NCBI GenBank assembly: GCA_949361645.1
Contig: OX442431.1
Location: 3,717,550 to 3,781,549 of the forward strand
Direction of reading: 5' to 3'
Length of the DNA: 64,000 bases
Source: Spongilla lacustris
Taxonomy: Eukaryota > Porifera > Demospongiae > Spongillida > Spongillidae
The position numbers and the translations under genes are program-made. Shown here in pieces: positions 32,066 to 43,937 of the stretch (its first letter is position 1; each line of letters begins with the position of its first letter). Below the pieces are notes generated by a model, which saw only the letters and a list, made by a program, of their open reading frames with translations, had not been told where the DNA came from and ran no database searches.

Positions 32066-33400
32066 TCAGGACCTACGTTAGTAGGTCCTATGTAGGATTT
32101 GAAGTGTCATGAATACGATTAGCAAAACACCAGATTTCACTATTGTCATTGCACCGTAGAATCAGTTGGAATTTAGCGAGCGTATTTGGATACAGCCAAC
32201 GATTACCTACAATGTAGTAAAACTGCCGACGCTTAGAAAGCTCAGACAACAGAGATAACGCTCACTCGTTCCCACACTAGAACCTGAAAACATGGGCGAT
32301 TCCTTCTTCTTCTTCTTCTTCCGGATCTGATAAGATAAGATTTGCTCGGATAAGAGGTTTATTGCGCTGTATCTTTGTCACGATTGAAGCGTAATGTTAA
32401 CCGTTATGCGGAAGCACTAGAACCAATAAGTTAGAAACTTACTGCCGAGTTGGATTTGTTTTATTATTTTCGTAAGGGGAGCTATGCTTGACACAAATTC
32501 GATCTATAGCAACATTGTTATGTTAGCAATAGCCCACAACAGATTTTATCGGCCCGTGGAAGACATAAAAGTTAGGATAGTAAACCCTTGCTTTTGCGCT
32601 TGTGGTTGCACACGTTCTATATAGTGCTCTACAGTTACTATATTTTAATAGTAGTCACGTTTCTTCCAAATGCTTGACGCGTCTGGTTTGTTTTCTTCAA
32701 AATGCCGTCACGTCGATCGCGAAGAGAAAAGAATCGTGCCTCGAATCGTGCTAAGAAGATTGCCAAGTTAAATGATGACAGTTGTGCTGACGAGTCGCAA
32801 GATATTGAATGTGAGGAGCGCGACAGTTTTCACGAAGCGCATGAAAAAAAGAAGGCTTGCGACAGGAAGCACTACAAAGCCAATTCTGAGAGTATGAAGG
32901 AGAGCGCGAAGGCCCAGTACTGGCTTGATCCGGAAAGTATGAAGGAGAGCGCTGGCCCCTGCTCCACTGCTGGCCCCTGCTCCACCGCCGGCCCCTGCTC
33001 CACCGCCGGCCCCTGCTCTACCCCTGGCTGCTCCACTGCTAGCCCCTGCTCCACCGCTGGCCCCTGCTCTACCCCTGGCTGCTCCACTGCTGGCCCCTGC
33101 TCCACCGCTGGCCCCTGCTCTACCCCTGGCTGCTCCACTGCTGGCCCCTGCTCCACCGCTGGCCCCTGCTCCACTGCTGGCCCCTGCTCCACCGCTGGCC
33201 CCTGCTCTACCCCTGGCTGCTCCACGGGCCCCAGCTCTATTGGCTGCTCCATTGGCTGCACCACTGCCGCCGGCCCCGTGGGCCGTGTGGCCTCCGCATC
33301 CCTACTGGGGGCCACCCGGAGCTCGGCCGTACAGAAGGCGACGAGGAAGGGGGAGGGGTGGGCTTAATTTATATTCTAAGAACACTTATATTTATTATAA
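32066..33400 (+). mobile_element. Helitron-like copy, 5' part
   Basis: Begins TC in the context A-TCAGGACCTACG. That is where a Helitron 5' end inserted between A and T would start. It has a palindromic head (aggacct-acgttagt-aggtcct). A second copy starts at 35566, also after A. The ORF at 32702 supports the assignment. No 3' CTRR end with hairpin was recognised, so the right boundary is open. Confidence 0.5.
32702..33367 (+). CDS. Helitron-like N-terminal ORF with a GPCST pentapeptide repeat, 221 aa
   Basis: Residues 1-85 are basic and charged (MPSRRSRREKNRASNRAKKI, then KKKACDRKHYKANSESMKES and AKAQYWLDPESMKES). The R/K-rich start and K-x-YKA-PE-KKES-like repeats resemble the N-terminal part of Helitron-encoded proteins in marine invertebrates. 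From residue 86 a 15-bp repeat (ggcccctgctccact) encodes GPCST or, less often, PGCST about 18 times; this looks like a minisatellite expanded inside the frame. A short unique tail follows to a TAA. No helicase or Rep domain is present. The homologous copy at 36154-36384 lacks the repeat. Probably a degenerated transposon gene, although the frame is open. Confidence 0.5.
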   Translation: MPSRRSRREKNRASNRAKKIAKLNDDSCADESQDIECEERDSFHEAHEKKKACDRKHYKANSESMKESAKAQYWLDPESMKESAGPCSTAGPCSTAGPCSTAGPCSTPGCSTASPCSTAGPCSTPGCSTAGPCSTAGPCSTPGCSTAGPCSTAGPCSTAGPCSTAGPCSTPGCSTGPSSIGCSIGCTTAAGPVGRVASASLLGATRSSAVQKATRKGEGWA

Positions 33401-34700
33401 CTGACAACTGTATGTATACATAGTTCCAGCGGATCACGTGATATCATGTTTTATTAATTTGGTTGGCAAGTGTGTATATAATGCTAATGGACGGCGTACT
33501 AAAATCTGGCTGCCAAAGTCGTTACAAGCAGAAATCGGAACCTGTTGGTCTGCAGTTAAGTTGTGTCCCATACTTGGAATCTAACAGCCATCGCGATATG
33601 TCGTTGTGGCCACGGAAAGAGTTAGCCTGGTACCCAAACAAATGAACTTGGAAAGAGTATGGGCATATTTTTCATTAAAGAACTGGCACGTATACCCAGG
33701 AGCAGCTGCTTTCATGCCCAAGCCTTCAATTTCTTCGAGTCTTCTGTCTACGTAATGGCATTCGTACTGCGTGCTATCACTGGTATAGGGGTCAAAGCTC
33801 TAGTCAGCTCTCACCTGGCTGATGTTATACGATGACGTGAAGCTTGGATGATAGCTAAGCCAGACCTGACGGTTCTATTCTTTCTGGTCACTGCACATGC
33901 ATGGCTGGGTAAGTGTTTAATCTTACTTGCTTCCTAAACGAGAACACAGTCAGGGCGAAGTCTAAATCATTGCTGGGTCTGGGGACCCGACGGATGTTTA
34001 CTAGTAGGTTTTCCTGAGCGTAAACTGACACAGTGAAACTGAAGCGCTCGATCCCACATGGGAATGACACATACATACCAGATACAATATATAGTCACCA
34101 AAGATCCGCGAGTGTACTATGGGCATCCAGTAGTTGGGCGTAGCCCGACCATACGCCACGGTCTGCTACGGCCAACCAGTTCCATTTCTGTTGTCAGGGA
34201 TGATTCTTAGATGTAAAACGATAAAATCCAAGGCTAGAACGTTCACCATGGCGACTTCTACAACCAATCGCACAGCAACTGACAACCATTTCTTAGGCAC
34301 GGACAATAAATTTGCCAACCAAATTTAATATTCATTGATTTTGGTCACGTGCTTGAGTGTCCATTGGACCTATGTATATGCCAATGTATGCATGCTTATA
34401 TAATCTTATGAAACTGACCGACTAAGTACATGCATATGCATGCCGGTATATTACTTCCTCGCCATGCGAAGTAATCTTTGACACGGCAGTCACGGCGCAG
34501 CTCTGCCGGCCGGTTTATATATGACACATAATCAATGTTTAGTAATATAAATTCTTGCTATTAAAAAACCGTTTACCATAACGTTTCAGTGATTGCACGT
34601 GAGCAGATCATTAATATGGTATATGGTAGTATTCCAAGGTTGCCCAATACATGCATTTATACTTCTTTCTTCATGCTTGCAGTGAATAAAAATGAGTGAA
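33400..34700. other. No recognisable gene
   Basis: Unique-looking sequence with short frames on both strands (for example 33463-33645 and 34134-34328); no motif recognised. Confidence 0.4.
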
Positions 34701-35005
34701 ACAAGATATAAAAATTTAATTAAAATAAAATTGGTGATGTAGGATTTGTAGACAGCAATTGAGTAAAAAGTAAGGAAACAAGGAATTACGGATATTATGC
34801 ATTCATTAATTTTATAAATATTACATACCTACATTTAGCACAGAATTTCAGGCAGGTAGATTTGCTAAATAATGTAGGCATGTAATATTTATAAAATTAA
34901 TGAATGCATAATATCCGTAATTCCTTGTTTCCTTACTTTTTACTCAATTGCTGTCTACAAATCCTACATCACCAATTTTATTTTAATTAAATTTTTATAT
35001 CTTGT
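34701..35005. repeat. 305-bp palindromic MITE
   Basis: acaagatataaaaatttaat at the left mirrors attaaatttttatatcttgt at the right. Pairing is almost perfect through ttggtgatgtaggatttg and gcaattgagtaaaaagtaag to a central loop (attacatacctacatttagc... about 34825-34890). Same family as 39143-39451 and 29396-29575. Confidence 0.9.
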
Positions 35006-35560
35006 ATATCTATAACAATGGGCAAGGTGGATGGGTGCAGGCCCCCTCTCTTATTGTTCAAGAGCACAGGCTATCCATTGCACCCCTGATTGTGGAAGCA
35101 ATTCCACCGCCAAACAAAGGAGAAAGACATTCTATTCCTTAACTATCGTATAACACGTCGATACGCACATGTAGTTACCACCCACGGCTCAAACCACAGT
35201 ATACTTCACACGCGTATACCATCGCGAAGAAAAGTATGGCTACAGTTCCATACTATATGCTGTAAGTACCTTCTGTCTCCTTTTGTTCTGTGCTTCCACT
35301 TGGGGAGCAGAATTTGTCTGCGTGGTCGAAAAAGTACGTTGAAGTCGATGGGTTCGTCAAAAAATGGCCGCTTGTAGGAAGCGGTGGAGAGAAAACTAGT
35401 CCATGCGACATTGGCTACTAATAGAACAAAGGTACTTCATTCCATGTATGGCCTTTAAATGGCGACAAGTTCAAACATGTTAACACGTAGTGCAAAGTTT
35501 GTAAGGTTGTCTGTTGTCAAGGGTGGTTGCTAAGGCATTACGCCACTTTTTCAATATCAG
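35006..35560. other. No recognisable gene
   Basis: A 95-aa frame at 35090-35377 has no recognisable motif. Confidence 0.4.
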
Positions 35561-35565
35561 GACCT

Positions 35566-36384
35566 ACGTTAGTAGGTCCTATGTAGGATTTGAAGTGTGA
35601 TGAATACGATTAGCAAAATACCCGATTCCACTATTGCCGATGTGCCGTAGAATCAGTAGGACTTTAGCGAGCGTATTTGGATACAGGAGTCGAGTACCTA
35701 CAACTTAGTAAAACTGCCGACGCTTAGAAAGCTCAGACAACAGAGATACGGCTCACTCGTTCCCACACTCGAACCTAAAAAAAGTTTCTCCATCTTCCGG
35801 ATCTGATAAGATAAGATTCGCTCGGATAAGAGGTTTATTGCACTGTATCTTCGTCACGATTGAAGTGTAATGTTAGCCGTTTTGAAAAGGAACTGTAGGA
35901 GACAAGTTAGAAACTTTCTGCCGAGTTTGTTTGGTACTATTACTTTCCGAATTTGAGTTATACTGAACACAATTTCGATCTTTAGCAAACATAGTTATGT
36001 TAACGCATAGCCCACAACAGATTTTATCAGCTTCTTGTTCCTAATATGGAGGTCATGGCCAGAAGCCATTGAAGCGCTATTCCAAAGCTAGAAGGGTGCC
36101 CTGGCCCTATTAGCTGCACCGGAAACACGTGTACAAGACATAAATTACGAAAGTTGTGTAGACGAGTCGCAATATCAGATGAATGTAAGGAGCGTGACAG
36201 TATTCAAGAAGCGCATGAAACAAAGAAGGCTTGCGACAGGAAGCGCTACAAAGCCGATTTTGAAAGTAAGAAGGATAGCACGAAGGCCGACTACGATCAA
36301 AATCGAGAACTGATTTTAGCGTCCAAACAAGCTCAATATCAGGCAAATCCAAAGGAAAAGAAATCCTACGAGGTAGGAGTATAA
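35566..36384 (+). mobile_element. Second Helitron-like 5' copy
   Basis: Collinear with 32066-32900: same palindromic head, same gatttgaagtgt block, same region before the ORF. Starts TC after A, as the first copy does. Diverged by substitutions and indels. Confidence 0.5.
36154..36384 (+). pseudogene. Degenerate copy of the Helitron-like N-terminal ORF
   Basis: ECKERDSIQEAHETKKACDR, then KRYKADFESKKDSTKADYDQ and AQYQANPKEKKSYE match the frame at 32702 (ECEERDSFHEAHEKKKACDR). This copy lacks its original start, continues into the KA-PEKK-type repeats and stops at 36384. It carries no GPCST repeat. Confidence 0.6.
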
Positions 36385-36890
36385 CGTTTGGGTGTAATAT
36401 GTCCATGTTTATTCGCGCGCAAGGGTAGGACCATTCATCAGTGAGTTCTGTTCAGTGCATGCATGGTTGCTCCTCTATCAACGGGAATATCCTTCACAAA
36501 TGCGTGTCCACTGGTGGTCCCCACCTGCAGAGCAAACCAGGTGCTGCATGTTCATTCAAGCTGCACTGGTAACCCCATAACTCATGTCTCTCCCATGACA
36601 GAGCATCCTTGGAACTAACCCCATAGAAGTTGCTACAACGCTTTGTTCTTGACATGGCTACAAGCACTGCTGCTCAGGGGAAGGTATATGGTTTTCATTC
36701 AAATATGTGTGTCTGCCAGTTGTGAGCTGTTCTTGGCCAATGTTATTAGGTGGAGATGGAGAAGAGGAAAGGGAACACCATCCTACCAGGATGAGGAGTG
36801 GACCACTCTGGAAGGGTGGGTGTATGTGTATGTTTGTGTGTGCCATGTCCCATGGATATGTTGCCGAGTTATCTATACAGCAGGTGTGAT
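36385..36890. other. No recognisable gene
   Basis: Unique sequence between the Helitron-like copy and the pyrimidine tract. Confidence 0.4.
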
Positions 36891-36894
36891 GTTG

Positions 36895-38402
36895 TGCTTG
36901 CTATCCCCTCCTTTGCTCGTCCTCTTCCCTCCTGTCTCATCCTCTCTTCTCCCTTCCCTCCTCCCTTCATCTCCTCCCCTCCTCCCTTCATCCTCCCTTC
37001 ACCTCCCTTCACCTCTTCCCCCTCCTCCCTTCACCTCCTCTCCCCCTTCCCTTCTCCCTTCCCCTCCTCTCCCCTTCCCTTCTCCATTCCCCTCCTCATA
37101 TTTCTCTTCTCCCTTCCCCTCCTCTCCCCCTTCACTTATCCCATCCCATCCTCCCTTCCTCTCCTCTCCCTTTCACTTATCCCTTCCCATCCTTCCTTCA
37201 CCTCCCCTCCTCTCCCCCTTCTCTTCTTCCTTCCCTTCCTCTCCTCCTTCTCCCTTCTCATCCTCCCTCTCCTCTCCCCCTTCTATTCTTCCTTCGCTTC
37301 CTCTCCTCATCCTCCCATTCCATCCTCCCTTCACCTCCTCTCCCCCTTCTCTTCTCCCTTCCCATCCGCCCTTCCCCTCCTCCCTTCACCTCCCATCCTC
37401 CCTTCACTTCCCCTCCTCCCTTCACCTCCCCTCCTCCCATCCTCCCATCACCTCCCCTCCTCCCCTCCTCCCTTCACCTCCCCTCCTCCCTTCACCTCCC
37501 CTCCTCCCTTCACCTCCCCTCCTCCCTTCACCTCTCATCCTCCCTTCACCTCCCATCACCTCCTCTCCTCCCATCCTCTTCACCTCCCCTCCTCCCTTCA
37601 CCTCCTCTCCTCCCTTCACCTCTCATCCTCCCTTCACCTCCCATCACCTCCTCTCCTCCCATCCTCTTCACCTCCCCTCCTCCCTTCACCTCCCCTCCTC
37701 CCTTCACCTCCCCTCCTCCCTTCACCTCTCATCCTCCCTTCACCTCCCATCACCTCCTCTCCTCCCATCCTCTTCACCTCCCCTCCTCCCTTCACCTCCC
37801 CTCCTCCCTTCACCTCCTCTCCTCCCATCCTCTTCACCTCCCCTCCTCCCTTCACCTCTCATCCTCCCTTCACTTCCCCTCCTCCCTTCACCTCCCCTCC
37901 TCCCTTCACCTCCTCTCCTCCCATCCTCTTCACCTCCCCTCCTCCCTTCACCTCTCATCCTCCCTTCACTTCCCCTCCTCCCTTCACCTCCCCTCCTCCC
38001 TTCACCTCCCCTCCTCCCTTCACCTCCCCTCCTCCCTTCACCTCCTTCACCTCCCCTCCCTTCCTCCCTTCACCTCCCATCCTCCCTTCAACTCCTCCCC
38101 CTCCTCCCTTCACCTCCCCTCCTCCCTTCACCTCCCCTCCTCCCTTCAACTCCCATCCTCCCTTCACCTCCCCTCCTCCCTTCACTTCCCATCCTTCCTT
38201 CACTTCCCATCCTCCCTTCACCTCCCCTCCTCCCTTCACTTCCCATCCGCCCTTCTTCACCTCCCATCCTCCCTTCACTTCCTCTCCTCCCTTTACTTCC
38301 CATCCTCCCTTCACCTCCCCTCCTCCCTTCACCTCCCCTCCTCCCGTTCCATCCTCCCCCTCCTCCCGTCCCATCCTTTCTTCACCTCCCATCCTCCTCC
38401 CT
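36895..38402 (+). repeat. 1.5-kb polypyrimidine tract, 18-bp unit
   Basis: The plus strand is dominated by C and T. From about 37380 the dominant unit is cacctcccctcctccctt (18 bp), with variants that insert catcctctt. Because 18 is a multiple of 3 the long Pro/Ser-rich frames stay open; they are not evidence of protein. Opposite polarity to 30594-31714. Confidence 0.95.
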
Positions 38403-38648
38403 CACAGCTGGGCATACAGTTTGGCCATGATGGTAGACCTATTCTGTGCTGTACTCAATGGTGGTCCTTTTGCACACCACTTATGAAAATGGCAAGCAAT
38501 CTGGTAAGCATCTTTGGTGTGAATGGCCAATTGCTACAGACATTTAAGGTGATTAATCCTGATGCCTTTGTTTACTGGCTTTGGAGAACACATGCGTACC
38601 TTCAGTCAAGAGCAGAGGGCTTTGAATCATGTGAGAATAGTTTCATAA

Positions 38649-38672
38649 TGGGGGGGGGGGGGGGGGGGGGGG
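38649..38672 (+). repeat. G homopolymer
   Basis: About 24 consecutive G. Confidence 0.95.
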
Positions 38673-39140
38673 TGTGCTATGCTTAGGTTGATCCTGATAA
38701 ACCAATTTTGGTAGCTGGTAATCCATAGCGGTTTAATGAAAAGCGTGTTAGGCATTAGAAAATGGCATTAAATATCATGATGCTCTGGTTGGAGCCAGGG
38801 TAAGGGCATTTGTGGTCTGAGCATAATATGTTGTTCCTTCACTACTAATACCTCCTCTCCTCCACTACTACTTCTTTTATAGGGGTCCCCTTGCCTTTCA
38901 AAATAACCTGGCTGAGAGACTGGGTGTTGCTCACATGCCAGTTCAGATACTTAGCTGTCTAAAAGAAAGAAATTGTTTGATTATTATGTGATTTAATGTT
39001 GATAGCAAGTGAGCAGATCAAACTGTCTTATACTGCTGTAATGTGATGCTCTATATTATATTCCAAGATTGCCCTTCTTTCTTTGTTTGCTCTCATGCAT
39101 GCAACGTATAAGTAGGAACCTGCCGGGGGGAAAAAAAGGA
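38673..39140. other. No recognisable gene
   Basis: No motif recognised before the MITE. Confidence 0.4.
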
Positions 39141-39142
39141 GT

Positions 39143-39451
39143 GAAACAAGATATAAAAATTTAATTAAAATAAAATTGGTGATGTAGGATTTGTAAACAG
39201 CAATTGAGTAAAAAGTAAGGAAACAAGGAATTACGGATATTATGCATTCATTAAATTATAAATATTACAGACCTACATTATTTAGCAAATATACCTGTCT
39301 GAAATTCTGTGCTAAATGTAGGTATGTAATATTTATAATTTTATGAATGCATAATATCCGTAATTCCTTGTTTCCTTACTTTTTACTCAATTGCTGTTTA
39401 CAAATCCTACATCACCAATTTTATTTTAATTAAATTTTTATATCTTGTTTC
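39143..39451. repeat. 309-bp palindromic MITE
   Basis: gaaacaagatataaaaattt and its complement close the element. The arms match the copy at 34701-35005 almost exactly, with the central loop in the opposite orientation. It lies about 460 bp upstream of the CDT1 start codon. Confidence 0.9.
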
Positions 39452-39659
39452 TATAGGTATGCCTTTTGTCCACAAAATGTATGGCCGCAAACCACTGTGT
39501 GCTAACGCCTCTGTTGTTTGTGGGACTGTGAATTAGAACACTGAAAAGTGCACAGCCTTGGTAGAAGAAAAAATCCCAGGTTGATAGGATATTAACGAAA
39601 TTCACAGTTGACTTGGCGGACCTCAATAGGGCCTAGTTGATTTAGTCGTTATCAACCTG

Positions 39660-39908
39660 GCATCATCTAAGGCAGGGGACCCGCGAAAGTTTTTCCAGTG
39701 GTGGAGTTCACACGTCGTGGTATACGGGCAGTTTTATATTTCTGCTTGTCGTACTATGATAACATTGTATGTACGAGCTTTTATACACAGCTAGCCATAA
39801 AACCGTAAGTCCGTAACTTACGACCACTTCCGGCGAAACGCGGATTCACGTTTCCCAGCACGAGGGTTAAATTTAAATTTTAAATTCACACGTTGGAAAA
39901 TACTGGTA
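39660..39908 (+). promoter_or_regulatory. CDT1 upstream region with ETS-like and E2F-like sites
   Basis: CTTCCGG (39827-39833, ETS-like) overlaps GGCGAAA (39832-39838, resembles an E2F half-site) about 75 bp before the ATG. E2F control is known for CDT1 in animals. The match is short and could be chance. Confidence 0.25.
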
Positions 39909-42900
39909 ATGTCCTTGCACGATTACCTTCCTATAAAAAGAAGGGCGCCGGAACACGAAAAGGGCACGAAAAAACCCAAACGCATTCAAGGTCCGGAGTC
40001 AGTTTCTGCAGCAGCATCATCCAGCACAGGACGACCTCCGTCGGACGTTTCGCCAGGTGTTAAGACAGGGTAGGCTTGTGTGCCGTATTGTTAGATATAA
40101 TATAAAGCGCAATAACTATTCTGAGTTATCGGCATGTGTAAAGCGAATTGACTCCACCTATGCTTCAGTTCTACTAGAGGGGGAGGGGGATCAATGTATT
40201 GTGCTACAGAATGTATTCCTACCGTTAATAAATATATCATATGTCCAGCCAAACGCCAGCACACACTGCCCTTCCAGACCACTACAAACTTCTTCTAGAA
40301 AAGTTTCGCTGTGCAGACACAATAGTGAACATGCTGCAGATGAGACATGAGGTGTGCACATTGGCAAAGCTCAAGAAGGCTGTGCAGGACATAATGAGAA
40401 GGTTAGTTATTTAATATTAGGACAGTCCTGATGAGAAGGTTAGTAAAACAGGACGAGAAGGATAAGGGTAGGATGTATGATTAAGCATAGATTATTGAGG
40501 GAGGTTTCGTATTCCATAGAGTTACGTATTGCATTCTTTGTGCATTCCTCGTAATTATGCTAACATTGACATTATGTGTAATGACTAGCTTTTTGTCCTA
40601 CATAAGGATTCTGTTTTAGCATTCATTAGAATGTAATATTTATGATGATCAGAGTGAAATCCTATTTTTTAGGTTTGTGTGCTCATAATTTATACACAAT
40701 GATAATATTCCTGTTTCAGTCTTGGGTGCTTGAAAGTGCATGTATGCAGCTATATTAATAAACTATATACTTTGTTTCCTTTTTGCTCTTTACTGGAAAA
40801 GTTAGTAGTGAGGTTAGTTTCAAGAGCCATTTGTAAAGTGGTTAGTTGAGCCATACGCTTTAACTGCAATTGTATGGCATTAAAACAATTTTTGATTCAC
40901 GTGAAATAATAGTGAGCTTGGCTTATTTGGCTATGCAGCAATCTCAGAGGCATTCTGTTATTATTTATAAAATGGAGAATGGCATTGTGAATCATGTTAA
41001 AACTTGTATGGGCTCTCATTAGAAAAGTGTCATGCATTAGTATTTGACAATGCTTGGCAATTGGACAAGAGACAGGAAGGCCTTGTCCTACTCATGCTAG
41101 CAATATGCACATAACTTTAGCATAAGACAGCCTTGTACCTGGCACAACTAACCCACTTGAGTGGGTTAGTTCAAGTGCCATTTGACACTTGTTAATTTTT
41201 AATAATGTCCCTATTCTCACATACATCCCCAGTCTCTAACATTCCTTCGACATGTACCCAAGTGATGCCCCTTTATATCAGACTATTACCTCTGCTTAAT
41301 ACCAAACCCCAGAGGCAATTTAAACCAAACTGTAAACATTGGCTCAACTAACCCACTCTTGTGGATTGGAGGATTCTTACATTTGCTGAGAAACCCAAGG
41401 TTCCTACTTTTAACAAATATAAAACTGTTTGTTGAAGTGCATTCGTTTGAGTTTGTAGTGTTTTGCTTTTTGACAGTGCGGCGCAGTGCGGCAATGTTTT
41501 GTTATTCATAGGTTATGAGGAGTGTTTTGGAATGTTCTGCAGTGTTTGATCCTGATGAATTTATGTTATGTAAATAAATAAAAAAAACAGTCTCTCTGAG
41601 AAAGTTGGTGGTATACAGGATTTGAAGGCAATGGTTATGTAAAAAGAAAGGGAACAAGGGATTGGAGATATACGATAAACATGCACTATATTTAACAACA
41701 TAAATCTAATCCTGTTCTACAAAAGTGCTAAATATAGGGATATAGTGCGTGTTTATAGTATATCTCCAATCCCTTGTTCCCTTCCTTTTTACACCGCCAT
41801 TGCCTTCAAATCCTATATACCACTAACTTTCTCAGAAAGAATGTTTTTATATCTTGTTTCATTCATTTGTATCTATATAGCACAGCACATACATGCAATC
41901 TATACATGGGTTTGTATGACAAAATCCAGCCGGTGTTATTATTGCCTAGCAACACAATGTTTATAGTTCTGTTACTTTTGCATCTGTTCTAGATTGAAAC
42001 TCGCGCGCCAAGCTTTATGCACTGCCTTGCTAAGAGCTCGGTTCGATTTAACACCTGCATGCTAACTATCACAAGGAGACGCTCACTTTTTTTTCTTCTG
42101 GATCCGCAGAAATAATGATTGTACCATACTGACTCGAGTCTGGAAAACTCGAACTTAAATTCGTAGTTACAAGCTTTTTTGTTCTCTTAACGTAAAGGGT
42201 CTGGCGACTTGAACAAAACATTCTTTCCCTTCTGCTTCGATAGCAACAAAGTATCCATTTGCGAGTTATACGTGGGTGACGTTTTTATAATGATATTCAT
42301 GATACGGCACAAATCCTATATGAGAGTTACTGCGTAACTCTCAATACGTTTTTGTGACAAAATCCAGCTGGCAGTTGTAATGCCATGTGTATTGCCTAGC
42401 AACACAATGTTTACAGTTATGTCACATGCAGCTGGTCTAGATTGAAAGTCACGTGCCAAGTTTTATGCACTGCTCTACTCACAGCTCTGTTTGATTCAAT
42501 ATTTGCATGCTAGCGTCACAAGCAGACGCTCGCTTTGTTCAGGATCCGCATTGTACCAGAGATAATGATTGTCAGAAGGAGTATCACTTTTGGCATTCCT
42601 TTTGTCATTTAGCTCACCTCTTTTGTTCCCATAAAGGTGGACAATAGCTAGACAAAGCTAGCTGGTGGACATGGCTTGCACAATACACAATTTACATGAA
42701 ACATGGCCATCGGGACGTTATTGATATAGCTAACTCTCTATGTAACGATTACGTATATCGGGTACATGCTTTATTTGTATATATATCATAACTTTCCTGA
42801 AGATGTTCTTCCAGGATATTCTAGAGCCATTTGTATAATTGTCACTCATTAAAACGTTCCTAACTCGAGTTATACTTACCCAACAAGAAGAAGACAACCA

Positions 42901-43838
42901 TGGAGAAAAATAAGTCTGGGAACGAAAACAGTACGAGCTTTTTTGTTCTCCTAAAGCAAACGGTCTGGCAACTCGAACAAAACATGAAAATGATCATCTT
43001 TCGTTTCTGGTGCAGCAATAAAGAGCTACGCTATCTGTTTCTTGGTACGAGAGTTATAGGCGAGTCGCCTTTTAGGCACTTATGCAGTTTCACCCACCCA
43101 CCCCAAACACTTCAAATATATATATATATTCATGTACGGTCTTTACATAATAAGGAGGGAGGGGTAACCCCTCCCCTCTTTCTTTTCTTTACTAAATCTC
43201 CGACCTAGCCAACACTCCCATTTGGCTTACTATTTAGAACAAAATAAAATAAAAGAGGGTGAGGGAAGGAGGAACCCCTCCCTCTTAATGAATAATAGTA
43301 CCCCGCCATCATGCACAGGCAGGCGCGTTCCCCAATTTATCATTCTTGAACTGCATGAAACACACAATTTAGTACATGTAAAGTTGGCTTGCCGTCGGAT
43401 TCATAACAGCGGGCTCTTACTTTGTTAGTTAGTCCTCTTTATTATGAAGACTTTTAAGCAGGCAGTTTTCATTGTAGACCGTACAATATGTATTTTAATA
43501 TTTACGTTAACATTACAATAATTCAAGTGGGAGTGGGTGTGTGTGTGGGTGTGCATTTGTTAATGGCATTCATGATATGGCACAAATCCTATATGGAACC
43601 TATTAGGGTTATGTGTATATTTTGAGCTACAGATTGCTATATTAAATCTAACCTTCTCATCATGTCTCAAGTTATACTTTATAATCCATAGGTGAAGGGC
43701 AATTTACTTGGCTGAGCAAATACACACTGTACCATGTTTTGTTTCCTAAGACAGCAAGCCCAACTTGTTCATACATTGTCCAAACTATATTTATGTCCAA
43801 ACTCTCGTAGCCATGAACTCAACAATGACTTGGCATAT

Positions 43839-43937
<99 letters not shown>

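Noticed and set aside
32872..33315. 147-aa antisense frame of VEQGPA repeats
   Set aside because: Mirror product of the 15-bp repeat in the sense frame; no independent evidence.
36643..38486. Proline/serine-rich frames of 560-595 codons
   Set aside because: They result from the 18-bp pyrimidine repeat, whose length is a multiple of three. Low complexity, overlapping in two frames.
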